Source: a bacterium (GTDB taxonomy: Bacteria; Patescibacteriota; Minisyncoccia; CAIUEV01; JAHKAQ01). From it: a stretch of DNA of 6,108 nucleotides. The notes under the pieces are model-generated. The model had not been told where the DNA came from, searched no databases, and saw only the letters and a program-made list of their open reading frames with translations. The stretch's first letter is position 1. Every line of letters starts with the position of its first letter. Positions 1 to 5,271 of this stretch are shown in pieces. The stretch is taken from positions 1-6,108 of the forward strand of contig JAGYOS010000037.1 in the NCBI GenBank assembly GCA_018399475.1. The letters are read 5' to 3'. A program made the translations under genes and the position numbers.

Positions 1-1
1 A

Positions 2-484
2 GGCTATACGGAGGAAGAACATCCTCAACCCGTTTATTATTTTGATGAAAGCAGCTTAAATACTGACGGACTGGGGATAATTACACTGGATGACGCCAGT
101 CCGGGGAATTATTTTTTTTCAATAAATGATCCCAACTATGAAACGGTGGCTATTAATCAGGGGAATCCTTTTGAATTATCGGCGGGAGGGGTAGTTGATG
201 TCCAAGCAACTTGTGTTGCCAACTCGGTTAATTCTTTTTTAGTAACCGTGATGGACAATACAACCAAAGAAACGATTCCCGGAGCCTCTGTCTCAGTTTC
301 CGGTTTTACTTACAGTGCCAATTATCCGACCGACAATTTGGGGAAAGCTTTTTTCTGGCAAGATTTAATGGAATTGGGGGAATATCAGATTGAGGTGACG
401 GCAGATGGTTATCTAAATTATTTAGGAACTGCTTCTTTATCAGGGCTGACAAAAGTGGATATTTACTTGGATGCTGTTGAATAA
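2..484 (+). CDS. Carboxypeptidase-regulatory-like repeat protein, probable pilus-tip/surface protein (5' end missing)
   Basis: The frame is open from the first bases of the window to TAA at 482-484, giving 160 residues; the start lies upstream. The GTG at 146 is an internal valine, not a start, because open frame with the same repeat pattern continues before it. Two tandem beta-sandwich units can be seen. The first (residues 1 to about 70) has the pattern TDGLGIITL...SPGNYFFSI, and the second (about 78-160) has IPGASVSV...TDNLGKAFF...LGEYQIEVTADGY. This is the transthyretin/Ig-like CarboxypepD_reg fold, in which an 'added variant' strand is followed by TD-x-LG and then G-Y-x-hydrophobic. Such domains are non-catalytic adhesive or spacer modules. 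In Patescibacteria I recall them behind prepilin signal peptides in minor pilins, and the gene directly precedes two prepilin-like genes, so an N-terminal prepilin leader outside the window is inferred. It could instead be a plain secreted protein. The domain call is fairly firm; the pilus role is inferred. Confidence 0.7.
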   Translation, partial: GYTEEEHPQPVYYFDESSLNTDGLGIITLDDASPGNYFFSINDPNYETVAINQGNPFELSAGGVVDVQATCVANSVNSFLVTVMDNTTKETIPGASVSVSGFTYSANYPTDNLGKAFFWQDLMELGEYQIEVTADGYLNYLGTASLSGLTKVDIYLDAVE

Positions 485-525
485 AAGATTTCCAATCCAA
501 AATTCGCAAATTTTTTTATGAAATA

Positions 526-1146
526 ATGGGAGAGAAAGAAATAAAAAATAATCAGAAGGGAATGACAGCGGTTGAAGCCTTAGTGGCAATTTGCCTTTTT
601 GCCGTCGCTTCGGCTTTAGTGGCTTCTTTTATTGTCTTCAGTTTCAAAAATCATTTAAGAATTAACGAAGAAGCTTTAGCGACTGATCGGGTTAATATAA
701 ACATCCAACATTTGGTTGAAGAGTTAAGGAAGATGAAAACCGGAGAGAACGGAAGCTTCCCTGTTGAAACAGCATCTTCCAACGAAATTATTTTTTACTC
801 TGATATTAACGAAGACGGCTTGGCGGAAAGAGTAAAATATGTTTTAGAAAATGGAGATTTTTTTAAAGAAGTTATTGTGCCGACGGGGGAACCTTTAACT
901 TATTTAGAGGAAAATATAGAAAGGACTAAAATAGCGGAAGGGATAACGAATGAAGAAGCAAGCCCGATTTTTAGATATTTGGGGATTGATCCTGTGGGAG
1001 GAGGAAATAATTTGGAGCTTAGCCAGCCTTTGGATATTTTCAGAGTCAGGTTGATTGTTGTTTCTCTAAAAACAGAAATAGGCAATTCCGGTCGGCAGAG
1101 AATTGTGGAATCAAAAGCTATGCTAAGAAACTTAAGAGATTATTAA
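526..1146 (+). CDS. Minor pseudopilin, PilW/GspJ-like
   Basis: A 206-residue prepilin. Residues 1-12 are a short, charged leader ending in KG. The mature protein starts MTAVE, with Glu at +5, followed by a hydrophobic helix to about residue 38. This is the class III signal cut and N-methylated by prepilin peptidase PilD, which is not in this window. The globular part has features I associate with GspJ/PilW-type proteins: NEIIFYSDINEDGLAERVKY at 86-105, a PIFRYL segment near 147-152, a VRLIVVSLKT strand near 174-183, and a C-terminal LRNLRDY. It is probably part of the pilus-tip complex that primes fibre assembly at the inner platform. The gene starts 41 bases after the upstream stop and ends 9 bases before the next gene. 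No Shine-Dalgarno is seen; ATG at 526 is chosen because it gives a leader of normal length, and the ATG at 518 opens only a two-codon frame. The choice between PilW, GspJ and another minor pilin is uncertain. Confidence 0.8.
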   Translation: MGEKEIKNNQKGMTAVEALVAICLFAVASALVASFIVFSFKNHLRINEEALATDRVNINIQHLVEELRKMKTGENGSFPVETASSNEIIFYSDINEDGLAERVKYVLENGDFFKEVIVPTGEPLTYLEENIERTKIAEGITNEEASPIFRYLGIDPVGGGNNLELSQPLDIFRVRLIVVSLKTEIGNSGRQRIVESKAMLRNLRDY

Positions 1147-1155
1147 AAATTTTTA

Positions 1156-2568
1156 ATGGATAATTCCTTCTTTCAAAATCAATTTTGCCAAAAGAAAAAT
1201 CAAAGAGGTTCTATCTTGCCTTTGGTTTTGATTTTTGGCAGTTTCTTCTTAACAATATTTACCAGCCTTCTTTTCTATGTTTACGGCCAGCGCCATTTAA
1301 GTGTTAAAAAGATTCAGAGAGAAGAAGCTTTTAACATTGCGGAAGCCGGTATTGAAATGTATCACTGGCATATAATAACCGAGCTGGATGGAAAAACTGC
1401 CGAAGTCGTAAGTGATTATTGGAATGGGACTCCTTTGGGGATACCTTTTTATGAAAGAGAATATAAAGATCCTCAAGGAACAGCTGTCGGCAAATTTAAG
1501 TTAGAGGCTACTAAGCCAGAGGAGGGCTCCACAGTTGTTAAGATAAGATCAACCGGCTGGCATTACAATAATCCGGAAGTTAAAAGAATTATTGAAGTGG
1601 AATTTAAAAAACCTGCTTGGAGCGACTATGCGGTTCTGGCGAATGACATTATGCGTTTCGGGGAAGGAACGGAAGTTTGGGGAGCGATTCATTCTAACGG
1701 AGGCATAAGATTTGACGGGATAGCTCATAATTTAGTTTCTTCTTCTGAGGAAACTTATTGGGATCCGGATACTAGTCATTGGCGGGACGGAGTTTGGACT
1801 TCTCAGCCCGATCCCAATCAAGTTTTTTTGGCCGGGACAAAGTATCCGGTTGCCGAGACAGATTTTGTCGGGGTTACCAGTGATTTAAAGGAGATAAAGG
1901 AAGCTGCTCAAGTGGAAGGAGTTTATTTGCCCTACGCCGGTTCCTCTAAAGATGGTTACGACTTGGAACTGAAAGAAAACGGTACCTTTGATGTTTATAA
2001 AGTTACATCAAGAGGTTACAGTTCCCACCATGTTTATTCAAGAAGTTTTTATCAAAATTTTTCTTTTCCTTCAAACGGTTTAATTTTTATAGAGGATGAT
2101 GCCACTGTCAGAGGAACATTAAACGACACTAAAGTTACTATCGCCTGTGCTGATTTAATAAGCGGTTCCAATCAGCGTAATATCTATATTGAGAATGATA
2201 TTCAGTATGCTAGTTATGATGGAACGGAAATTCTAGGCCTTATAGCTCAAGGTAGCATAAAAATAGGCCTTTTTTCCGAAAATGATTTAAGGATTGATGG
2301 TGCCTTGATTGCCCAGAATGGCAGCGTCAGACGTGATTATTACAGTTTTTGGGACAGCTTTACTTATTATAAAAGAGACACGATTACTGTTTACGGGGCA
2401 ATGGCAACCCATAATCGTTACGGATTTTCTTGGGATTGTAGCGGATATTATTGTAGCGGTTATGAAAACCGTAATATCAATTATGATGGCGAATTAATTT
2501 ACAATATTCCGCCCTTTTTCCCGAATCAAGATAGCTATAAGCTTGATAAGTGGGAAGATGTCCAATAA
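1156..2568 (+). CDS. Large minor pilin, PilX/GspK-like N-terminus with a beta-rich ectodomain
   Basis: A 470-residue protein. The leader ends at R17-G18, followed by SILPLVLIFG and a hydrophobic helix to about residue 43. Position +5 is Leu rather than Glu, as in PilX and GspK, the subunits placed at the fibre tip. The segment AFNIAEAGIEMYHW (58-71) is the conserved PilX_N helix. After an N-terminal sandwich (about 95-150), WSDYAVLANDIMRFGEGTEV leads into VWGAIHSNGGIRFDG (174-188). Repeated short beta turns then follow (NGLIFIEDDATVRGTL, GLIAQGSIKIG, LRIDGALIAQNGS, ITVYGAMATH), ending in a PPFFP...YKLDKWED tail near 452-468. This resembles the DUF4900-type C-terminal domain of large pilus-associated proteins in Thermus, Thermotogae and CPR; that link is from memory. 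Residues 428 and 433 are cysteines in a Tyr/Gly-rich loop. It probably acts as a tip adhesin or an assembly initiator. The N-terminal call is firm; the ectodomain function is unknown. Confidence 0.75.
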   Translation: MDNSFFQNQFCQKKNQRGSILPLVLIFGSFFLTIFTSLLFYVYGQRHLSVKKIQREEAFNIAEAGIEMYHWHIITELDGKTAEVVSDYWNGTPLGIPFYEREYKDPQGTAVGKFKLEATKPEEGSTVVKIRSTGWHYNNPEVKRIIEVEFKKPAWSDYAVLANDIMRFGEGTEVWGAIHSNGGIRFDGIAHNLVSSSEETYWDPDTSHWRDGVWTSQPDPNQVFLAGTKYPVAETDFVGVTSDLKEIKEAAQVEGVYLPYAGSSKDGYDLELKENGTFDVYKVTSRGYSSHHVYSRSFYQNFSFPSNGLIFIEDDATVRGTLNDTKVTIACADLISGSNQRNIYIENDIQYASYDGTEILGLIAQGSIKIGLFSENDLRIDGALIAQNGSVRRDYYSFWDSFTYYKRDTITVYGAMATHNRYGFSWDCSGYYCSGYENRNINYDGELIYNIPPFFPNQDSYKLDKWEDVQ

Positions 2569-2647
2569 AATAGGAAGTGTCGTTCTTGTTTTTTAAAGAG
2601 AGCTGGGCCCGAGAAGAAATTGCTAAAAATAAATTTTAATTTAAATT
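2569..2647 (+). other. 79-base gap between the PilX-like gene and pilM
   Basis: This is the longest gap inside the pilus cluster. It holds an island richer in G and C around GGGCCC (2605-2610), then an A/T-only stretch up to the pilM GTG. No stem followed by a T-run is present, and no good -35/-10 pair is visible, so I do not call a terminator or promoter. A GTG-initiated 20-codon frame at 2577-2639 is possible but unproven (see findings). The gap could allow pilM-pilN-pilO to be expressed separately from the tip proteins, but the sequence does not show this. Confidence 0.6.
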
Positions 2648-3793
2648 GTGTTAAAAAAGATAGATTATTCCAACAGTTTCGGAATCCAAATTGAAGATAA
2701 CGCTCTTCGGCTTTTGGAATTAAAGAAAACCGGCAAGGGCTTAAAAGTGAAGGGTTTTTTTAAGAAAAGTCTTGATTTTGGTACGGTTGAAAAAGGCGTG
2801 GTAAAAAAGGAGAAAACCTTGGCGAAGATTATAGAAAAAACAAGATTGGATTGCACTCCTAATCCCATTAAAGTAAAAAAAGTAATTTGTTCAATTCCTG
2901 AATATAAATCTTTTGTCAAAATAGTTGAGGTGCCTTTTATGAAAGAGGAAGAAGCTGCTGAAGCAATAAAGTGGGAGACAGAGAGCAATATTCCTCTTCC
3001 TTTGGCAAAAGTTTATTACGATTGGAAAATAATAGAGAGTTTTCAGGAAGAAGGAAAGATGAAAGTTCTGCTGGTTGCAGCTTCTAAAGATATTATTGAC
3101 AGCAGAGTGAAAGCTCTTGAACGTTGCGGTTTAATCCCGGTTGGTTTTATTCCTGACTCTTTCGGTTTAAATAAATGTTTTGCTACTGAAAATTATTCTC
3201 CTGAAGGTCGAAATACCGGGAATGTCCAAGCTAAGCAAAAAGATACAAAAGAACAACTGCTTGAAGCCAGCCAATCGGGGGTAATTATTTATTTTGGTGA
3301 TGAGAAATCAGTTGTTTTTGCAAGAAAAAATTCTACAATTCTTTTTTCTTCCAGTATTCTTTTTAACGCATCTGAATTTGTTAAAAATATTGTCGGGACA
3401 CTTGTTCCCAAGGATCCAAAAAATCCTAATGCTCCCAATTCTGTAGAAGAAGATGCAATTTTAGAGAAAATTGGAGAAAAGGGCTTTGGCTTAAAAAATA
3501 GAGAAGAAAAGTATTGTCAGGCAGCCCAAGCCGTTATTCAGGAACTTCTAAGGGAAGTAAAAAATGCTCTGAATTATCTTGAAAGGAGAGAAGGGATGGA
3601 AGCGCCTTCTGTTTATCTAACCGGAGCAGGAGCTTCACTAAAGGGGATAGAGAATCTTTTGTCTGAAGAGTTAGGGATAAAGGTTGAAAAAGGAAAAGAG
3701 TTGCTGGGTTATAATCTTGAAGGAGAAAAATTAGCCATCCCTAAAAATTTTATTTGCGATTATTCAATTGTTTTAGGTAACGCTTTGGGATAA
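2648..3793 (+). CDS. pilM: Type IV pilus assembly protein PilM (actin-like)
   Basis: PilM is the cytoplasmic FtsA/actin-fold protein that ties the pilus motor to the membrane proteins PilN and PilO. This copy has 381 residues, slightly longer than typical (about 350). It begins with FGIQIEDNALRLLEL (11-25), the phosphate-1 strand region. The PilM signature follows: IPEYKSFVKIVEVPFMKEEE (83-102), then EAIKWETESNIPLPLAKVYYDW (105-126), and the GLIPVGF strand (161-167). The adenosine-motif region SVYLTGAGASLKG (321-333) is well kept. The phosphate-2 region, GVIIYFGDEKS...LFNASEF, is degenerate. Extra hydrophilic sequence sits at about 181-207 and in a Pro/Asn-rich loop at 254-266. The GTG start is chosen because an in-frame TAA lies at 2642-2644 and the family begins just before FGI. 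No Shine-Dalgarno is present. The gene lies 25 bases before pilN, its binding partner. The assignment is firm; ATP binding is doubtful. Confidence 0.93.
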   Translation: MLKKIDYSNSFGIQIEDNALRLLELKKTGKGLKVKGFFKKSLDFGTVEKGVVKKEKTLAKIIEKTRLDCTPNPIKVKKVICSIPEYKSFVKIVEVPFMKEEEAAEAIKWETESNIPLPLAKVYYDWKIIESFQEEGKMKVLLVAASKDIIDSRVKALERCGLIPVGFIPDSFGLNKCFATENYSPEGRNTGNVQAKQKDTKEQLLEASQSGVIIYFGDEKSVVFARKNSTILFSSSILFNASEFVKNIVGTLVPKDPKNPNAPNSVEEDAILEKIGEKGFGLKNREEKYCQAAQAVIQELLREVKNALNYLERREGMEAPSVYLTGAGASLKGIENLLSEELGIKVEKGKELLGYNLEGEKLAIPKNFICDYSIVLGNALG

Positions 3794-3818
3794 AATTTTT
3801 TTTGAAAAAATCATAAAA

Positions 3819-4364
3819 ATGGAAATTAATCTATTGCCTCCTCAACAAATTAAGAAAATAAGGTTAGTCAAATTGTTTCAAAAAACAACTTGGTTAATTT
3901 TTCTAGCTATGCTTATAAATTTTGCCGGCTTGGGCTACTTATACTTTTTGAATTATGACTTGGAAAAAGCTTTAGTTGAAACAAAAAGTAAATCTTTAGA
4001 AAAGAATATTGAAGAACAGGCTAAAAACTTGGCTTATTTGGAAGAGAAAGTGAAAAAAACTTATGGTTTTGTTGAAAAGGCTAAAGATCTTAATCAGGAG
4101 AATCCTTTAAAATGGTCGGAAGTTTTAGAAGAGCTGATTCTATTTTGTGGAGAAGGAATAAAATTGGGAGCGATTAATATGGATGAAAAAAATTTAAAAG
4201 AAATCCGTGTTTCCGGCACTGCTAAAAACCGTGAAGAAATTATTCAACTTAAAGAAAAATTGGGGGATTCGGCTTTCTACGAAAAAATTGATTTCCCTAT
4301 TTCCAATTTAACGTCTAAAGAAAATATCAATTTTGAATTTACTTTGACTCTAAAAAATGGATAA
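3819..4364 (+). CDS. pilN: Type IV pilus assembly protein PilN
   Basis: A 181-residue bitopic inner-membrane protein. It opens with MEINLLPPQQIKK, which contains the INLLP peptide that in known systems docks into the groove of PilM; this also fixes the ATG at 3819 as the start. A transmembrane segment runs from about residue 24 to 46. A charged coiled-coil follows (about 47-90), then a compact ferredoxin-like domain (about 98-180) with the closing FPISNLTSKENINFEFTLTL pattern seen in PilN proteins. It forms a heterodimer with PilO and passes signals between cytoplasmic PilM and the extracytoplasmic side. Length and layout are normal for the family. It follows pilM by 25 bases of A/T-only sequence apart from a single G and C, without a ribosome-binding site, and overlaps pilO by 8 bases. 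Confidence 0.93.
   Translation: MEINLLPPQQIKKIRLVKLFQKTTWLIFLAMLINFAGLGYLYFLNYDLEKALVETKSKSLEKNIEEQAKNLAYLEEKVKKTYGFVEKAKDLNQENPLKWSEVLEELILFCGEGIKLGAINMDEKNLKEIRVSGTAKNREEIIQLKEKLGDSAFYEKIDFPISNLTSKENINFEFTLTLKNG
4357..4364 (+). other. pilN/pilO overlap (translational coupling)
   Basis: The eight bases ATGGATAA contain the pilO start and the pilN stop in different frames. With no Shine-Dalgarno upstream, pilO translation probably depends on ribosomes finishing pilN, which would keep the two dimer partners balanced. The coupling is inferred from the overlap. Confidence 0.8.
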
Positions 4365-4920
4365 GAAGATAAAAATTAATTTGATACTTTTTATTTTATT
4401 GGAAGCGGCTTGTTTCGCCGCCGGCACTTGGCTTTTTTGGAAGAACGAAAACCTTTTCAAGACAATTGTTACCGAAAAAGAAGCCAATCGTAACCTAGAG
4501 CTTAAAATATCAAATTATGACAAAGTAGAAAGTGAGTACTCAAAATTGGAAGAAAAAGAAGAAATTGCTTGGAGATTTACATCAAAAGAAGAGCCGGTTT
4601 TCTTTATAAAAGAAGTGGAAGAAGCCGCTTTTAAATCAGGAGTGGAAATGGAAATGGAAATCTATGAGCAGCAAGCTACTTCTAAGAAAGAAAAAGAAGA
4701 GCAGGAAAAAGCTAAAAAAGCGGGAGAAATTCCCTTAGCTTTCTCGCTAAAAACCAAAAGCAACCTAACGTCTTTTATAAGATTTTTGGTAAAACTAGAG
4801 AATCTTGGGAAATACGCCGATTTGAAAAAAATCGGTTTGGAGAAGAGAAGTATCAAAGCCAATAAAGATGCTCCTGCGGAAGAATATCTCGGAGGAGAAA
4901 TAATTATTTTTGCCCGATGA
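4357..4920 (+). CDS. pilO: Type IV pilus assembly protein PilO-like
   Basis: A 187-residue protein with the same plan as PilN: a short cytoplasmic tail, one transmembrane segment (about 7-28), a coiled-coil (about 35-70), and a ferredoxin-like domain. The second half has FFIKEVEEAAFKSGVEMEM (82-100), then a lysine/glutamate-rich linker (110-122), then IPLAFSLKTKSNLTSFIRFL (125-144) with a LENLGKYADLKKIGL helix-strand. This matches the PilO pattern in which a helix is followed by a beta strand and a second helix. Sequence conservation in PilO is low, so the call rests mainly on architecture and on position directly after pilN. The ATG lies inside the end of pilN (8-base overlap), and the TGA stop overlaps the next start as ATGA. 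Its partner is PilN; together they surround the motor and the platform protein PilC, which is not in this window. Confidence 0.85.
   Translation: MDKKIKINLILFILLEAACFAAGTWLFWKNENLFKTIVTEKEANRNLELKISNYDKVESEYSKLEEKEEIAWRFTSKEEPVFFIKEVEEAAFKSGVEMEMEIYEQQATSKKEKEEQEKAKKAGEIPLAFSLKTKSNLTSFIRFLVKLENLGKYADLKKIGLEKRSIKANKDAPAEEYLGGEIIIFAR
4644..4661 (+). repeat. GGAAAT x3 short tandem repeat inside pilO
   Basis: Three perfect copies of GGAAAT encode part of VEMEMEI at residues 96-102. The unit is six bases long, so gain or loss of a copy would keep the frame and change the strand by two residues. It is probably incidental to a Met/Glu-alternating beta strand. Confidence 0.8.
4917..4920 (+). other. 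ATGA stop/start overlap between pilO and the 98-residue gene
   Basis: The pilO TGA and the next ATG share four bases. The arrangement supports both the start at 4917 and the use of TGA as a stop in this organism. A GGAGGAG at 4891-4897 is about 19 bases from the ATG, too far to be a normal ribosome-binding site, and it also encodes pilO residues. Confidence 0.85.
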
Positions 4921-5213
4921 AAAACGAGAAGAAATTAAAAATTACTTTCAAAAAAGATGATATTACCAAAGAAAAAGCGGTATTTGTCTTTATGCTGTTC
5001 TTTGTTCTTATCCCTTTATTTTTCTTGGTGTTTTGTTGGTATCATTTTACTTTTAATTTGGAAAAAGAATCTGAAGTCATTCTTTCCAAACAAGAAGCGG
5101 AATTTGAATATAAAATAAATCCTCAAGATCTTCAAGAAATTAAAACTTTTTTTGAAGAGAGAGAAAAAGCTTATCAAGCGAGTGATAAATTGGAGGTTAG
5201 AGAAATATTCTAG
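4917..5213 (+). CDS. Small single-pass membrane protein of unknown function, coupled to pilO
   Basis: A 98-residue protein that I do not recognise. Residues 1-20 are strongly basic (KNEKKLKITFKK) and presumably cytoplasmic. Residues 21-46 form one very hydrophobic, Phe-rich transmembrane helix. The outer part (47-98) is acidic and mostly helical, ending in NPQDLQEIKTFFEEREKAYQ and a short tail to REIF. No signal-peptidase site, lipobox or enzyme motif is visible. The start is fixed by the ATGA overlap with pilO, and the gene ends in TAG. In Gram-negative pilus operons the lipoprotein gene pilP follows pilO; this protein holds that place but has neither a lipobox nor a PilP-like beta domain, so it is not a PilP. 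A third bitopic partner for the PilN-PilO dimer is a reasonable inference. The coding status is well supported; the function is unknown. Confidence 0.75.
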   Translation: MKNEKKLKITFKKDDITKEKAVFVFMLFFVLIPLFFLVFCWYHFTFNLEKESEVILSKQEAEFEYKINPQDLQEIKTFFEEREKAYQASDKLEVREIF

Positions 5214-5271
5214 CTTGAAAATATCACGGTAAAAAATCGGCAAATTGAAATATATATTTTATATTAGTTAG
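5214..5271 (+). other. 58-base AT-rich gap between the pilus cluster and the nucleotidyltransferase gene
   Basis: The gap contains a perfect 12-base palindrome, AAATATATATTT (5248-5259), preceded by TTGAAA motifs at 5215-5220 and 5245-5250. Neither TTGAAA is properly spaced from a good -10 hexamer, and there is no GC-containing hairpin with a T-run. A promoter for the following gene is plausible here because the gene content changes, but I cannot place one with confidence. Confidence 0.6.

Noticed and set aside
146..484. A complete 112-residue gene starting at GTG 146
   Set aside because: The same frame is open back to base 2 and encodes a matching first repeat, so this GTG is an internal codon of a longer gene.
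2309..2497. 62-codon + strand frame inside the PilX-like gene
   Set aside because: It is fully embedded in a gene with clear conserved C-terminal patterns in its own frame, and has no start context.
2665..2988. 107-codon minus-strand frame inside pilM
   Set aside because: It is antisense to well-conserved PilM segments and rich in Phe/Ser from A-rich coding on the other strand; a shadow.
3795..3811. A/T inverted repeat (ATTTTTT...AAAAAAT) between pilM and pilN as a terminator
   Set aside because: The stem has only A-T pairs with a 3-base loop and no following T-run; it would also separate obligate partners.
4918..4920. Recoded TGA (Gly) as in Gracilibacteria/SR1
   Set aside because: Read-through would add only five sense codons before TAA, TGA overlaps the next ATG in the usual way, and no in-frame TGA occurs inside the genes.
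5215..5260. TTGAAA motifs with TATATT as a sigma70-type promoter
   Set aside because: The spacings between the hexamers are far from 16-18 bases; in such A/T-rich DNA these matches are expected by chance.
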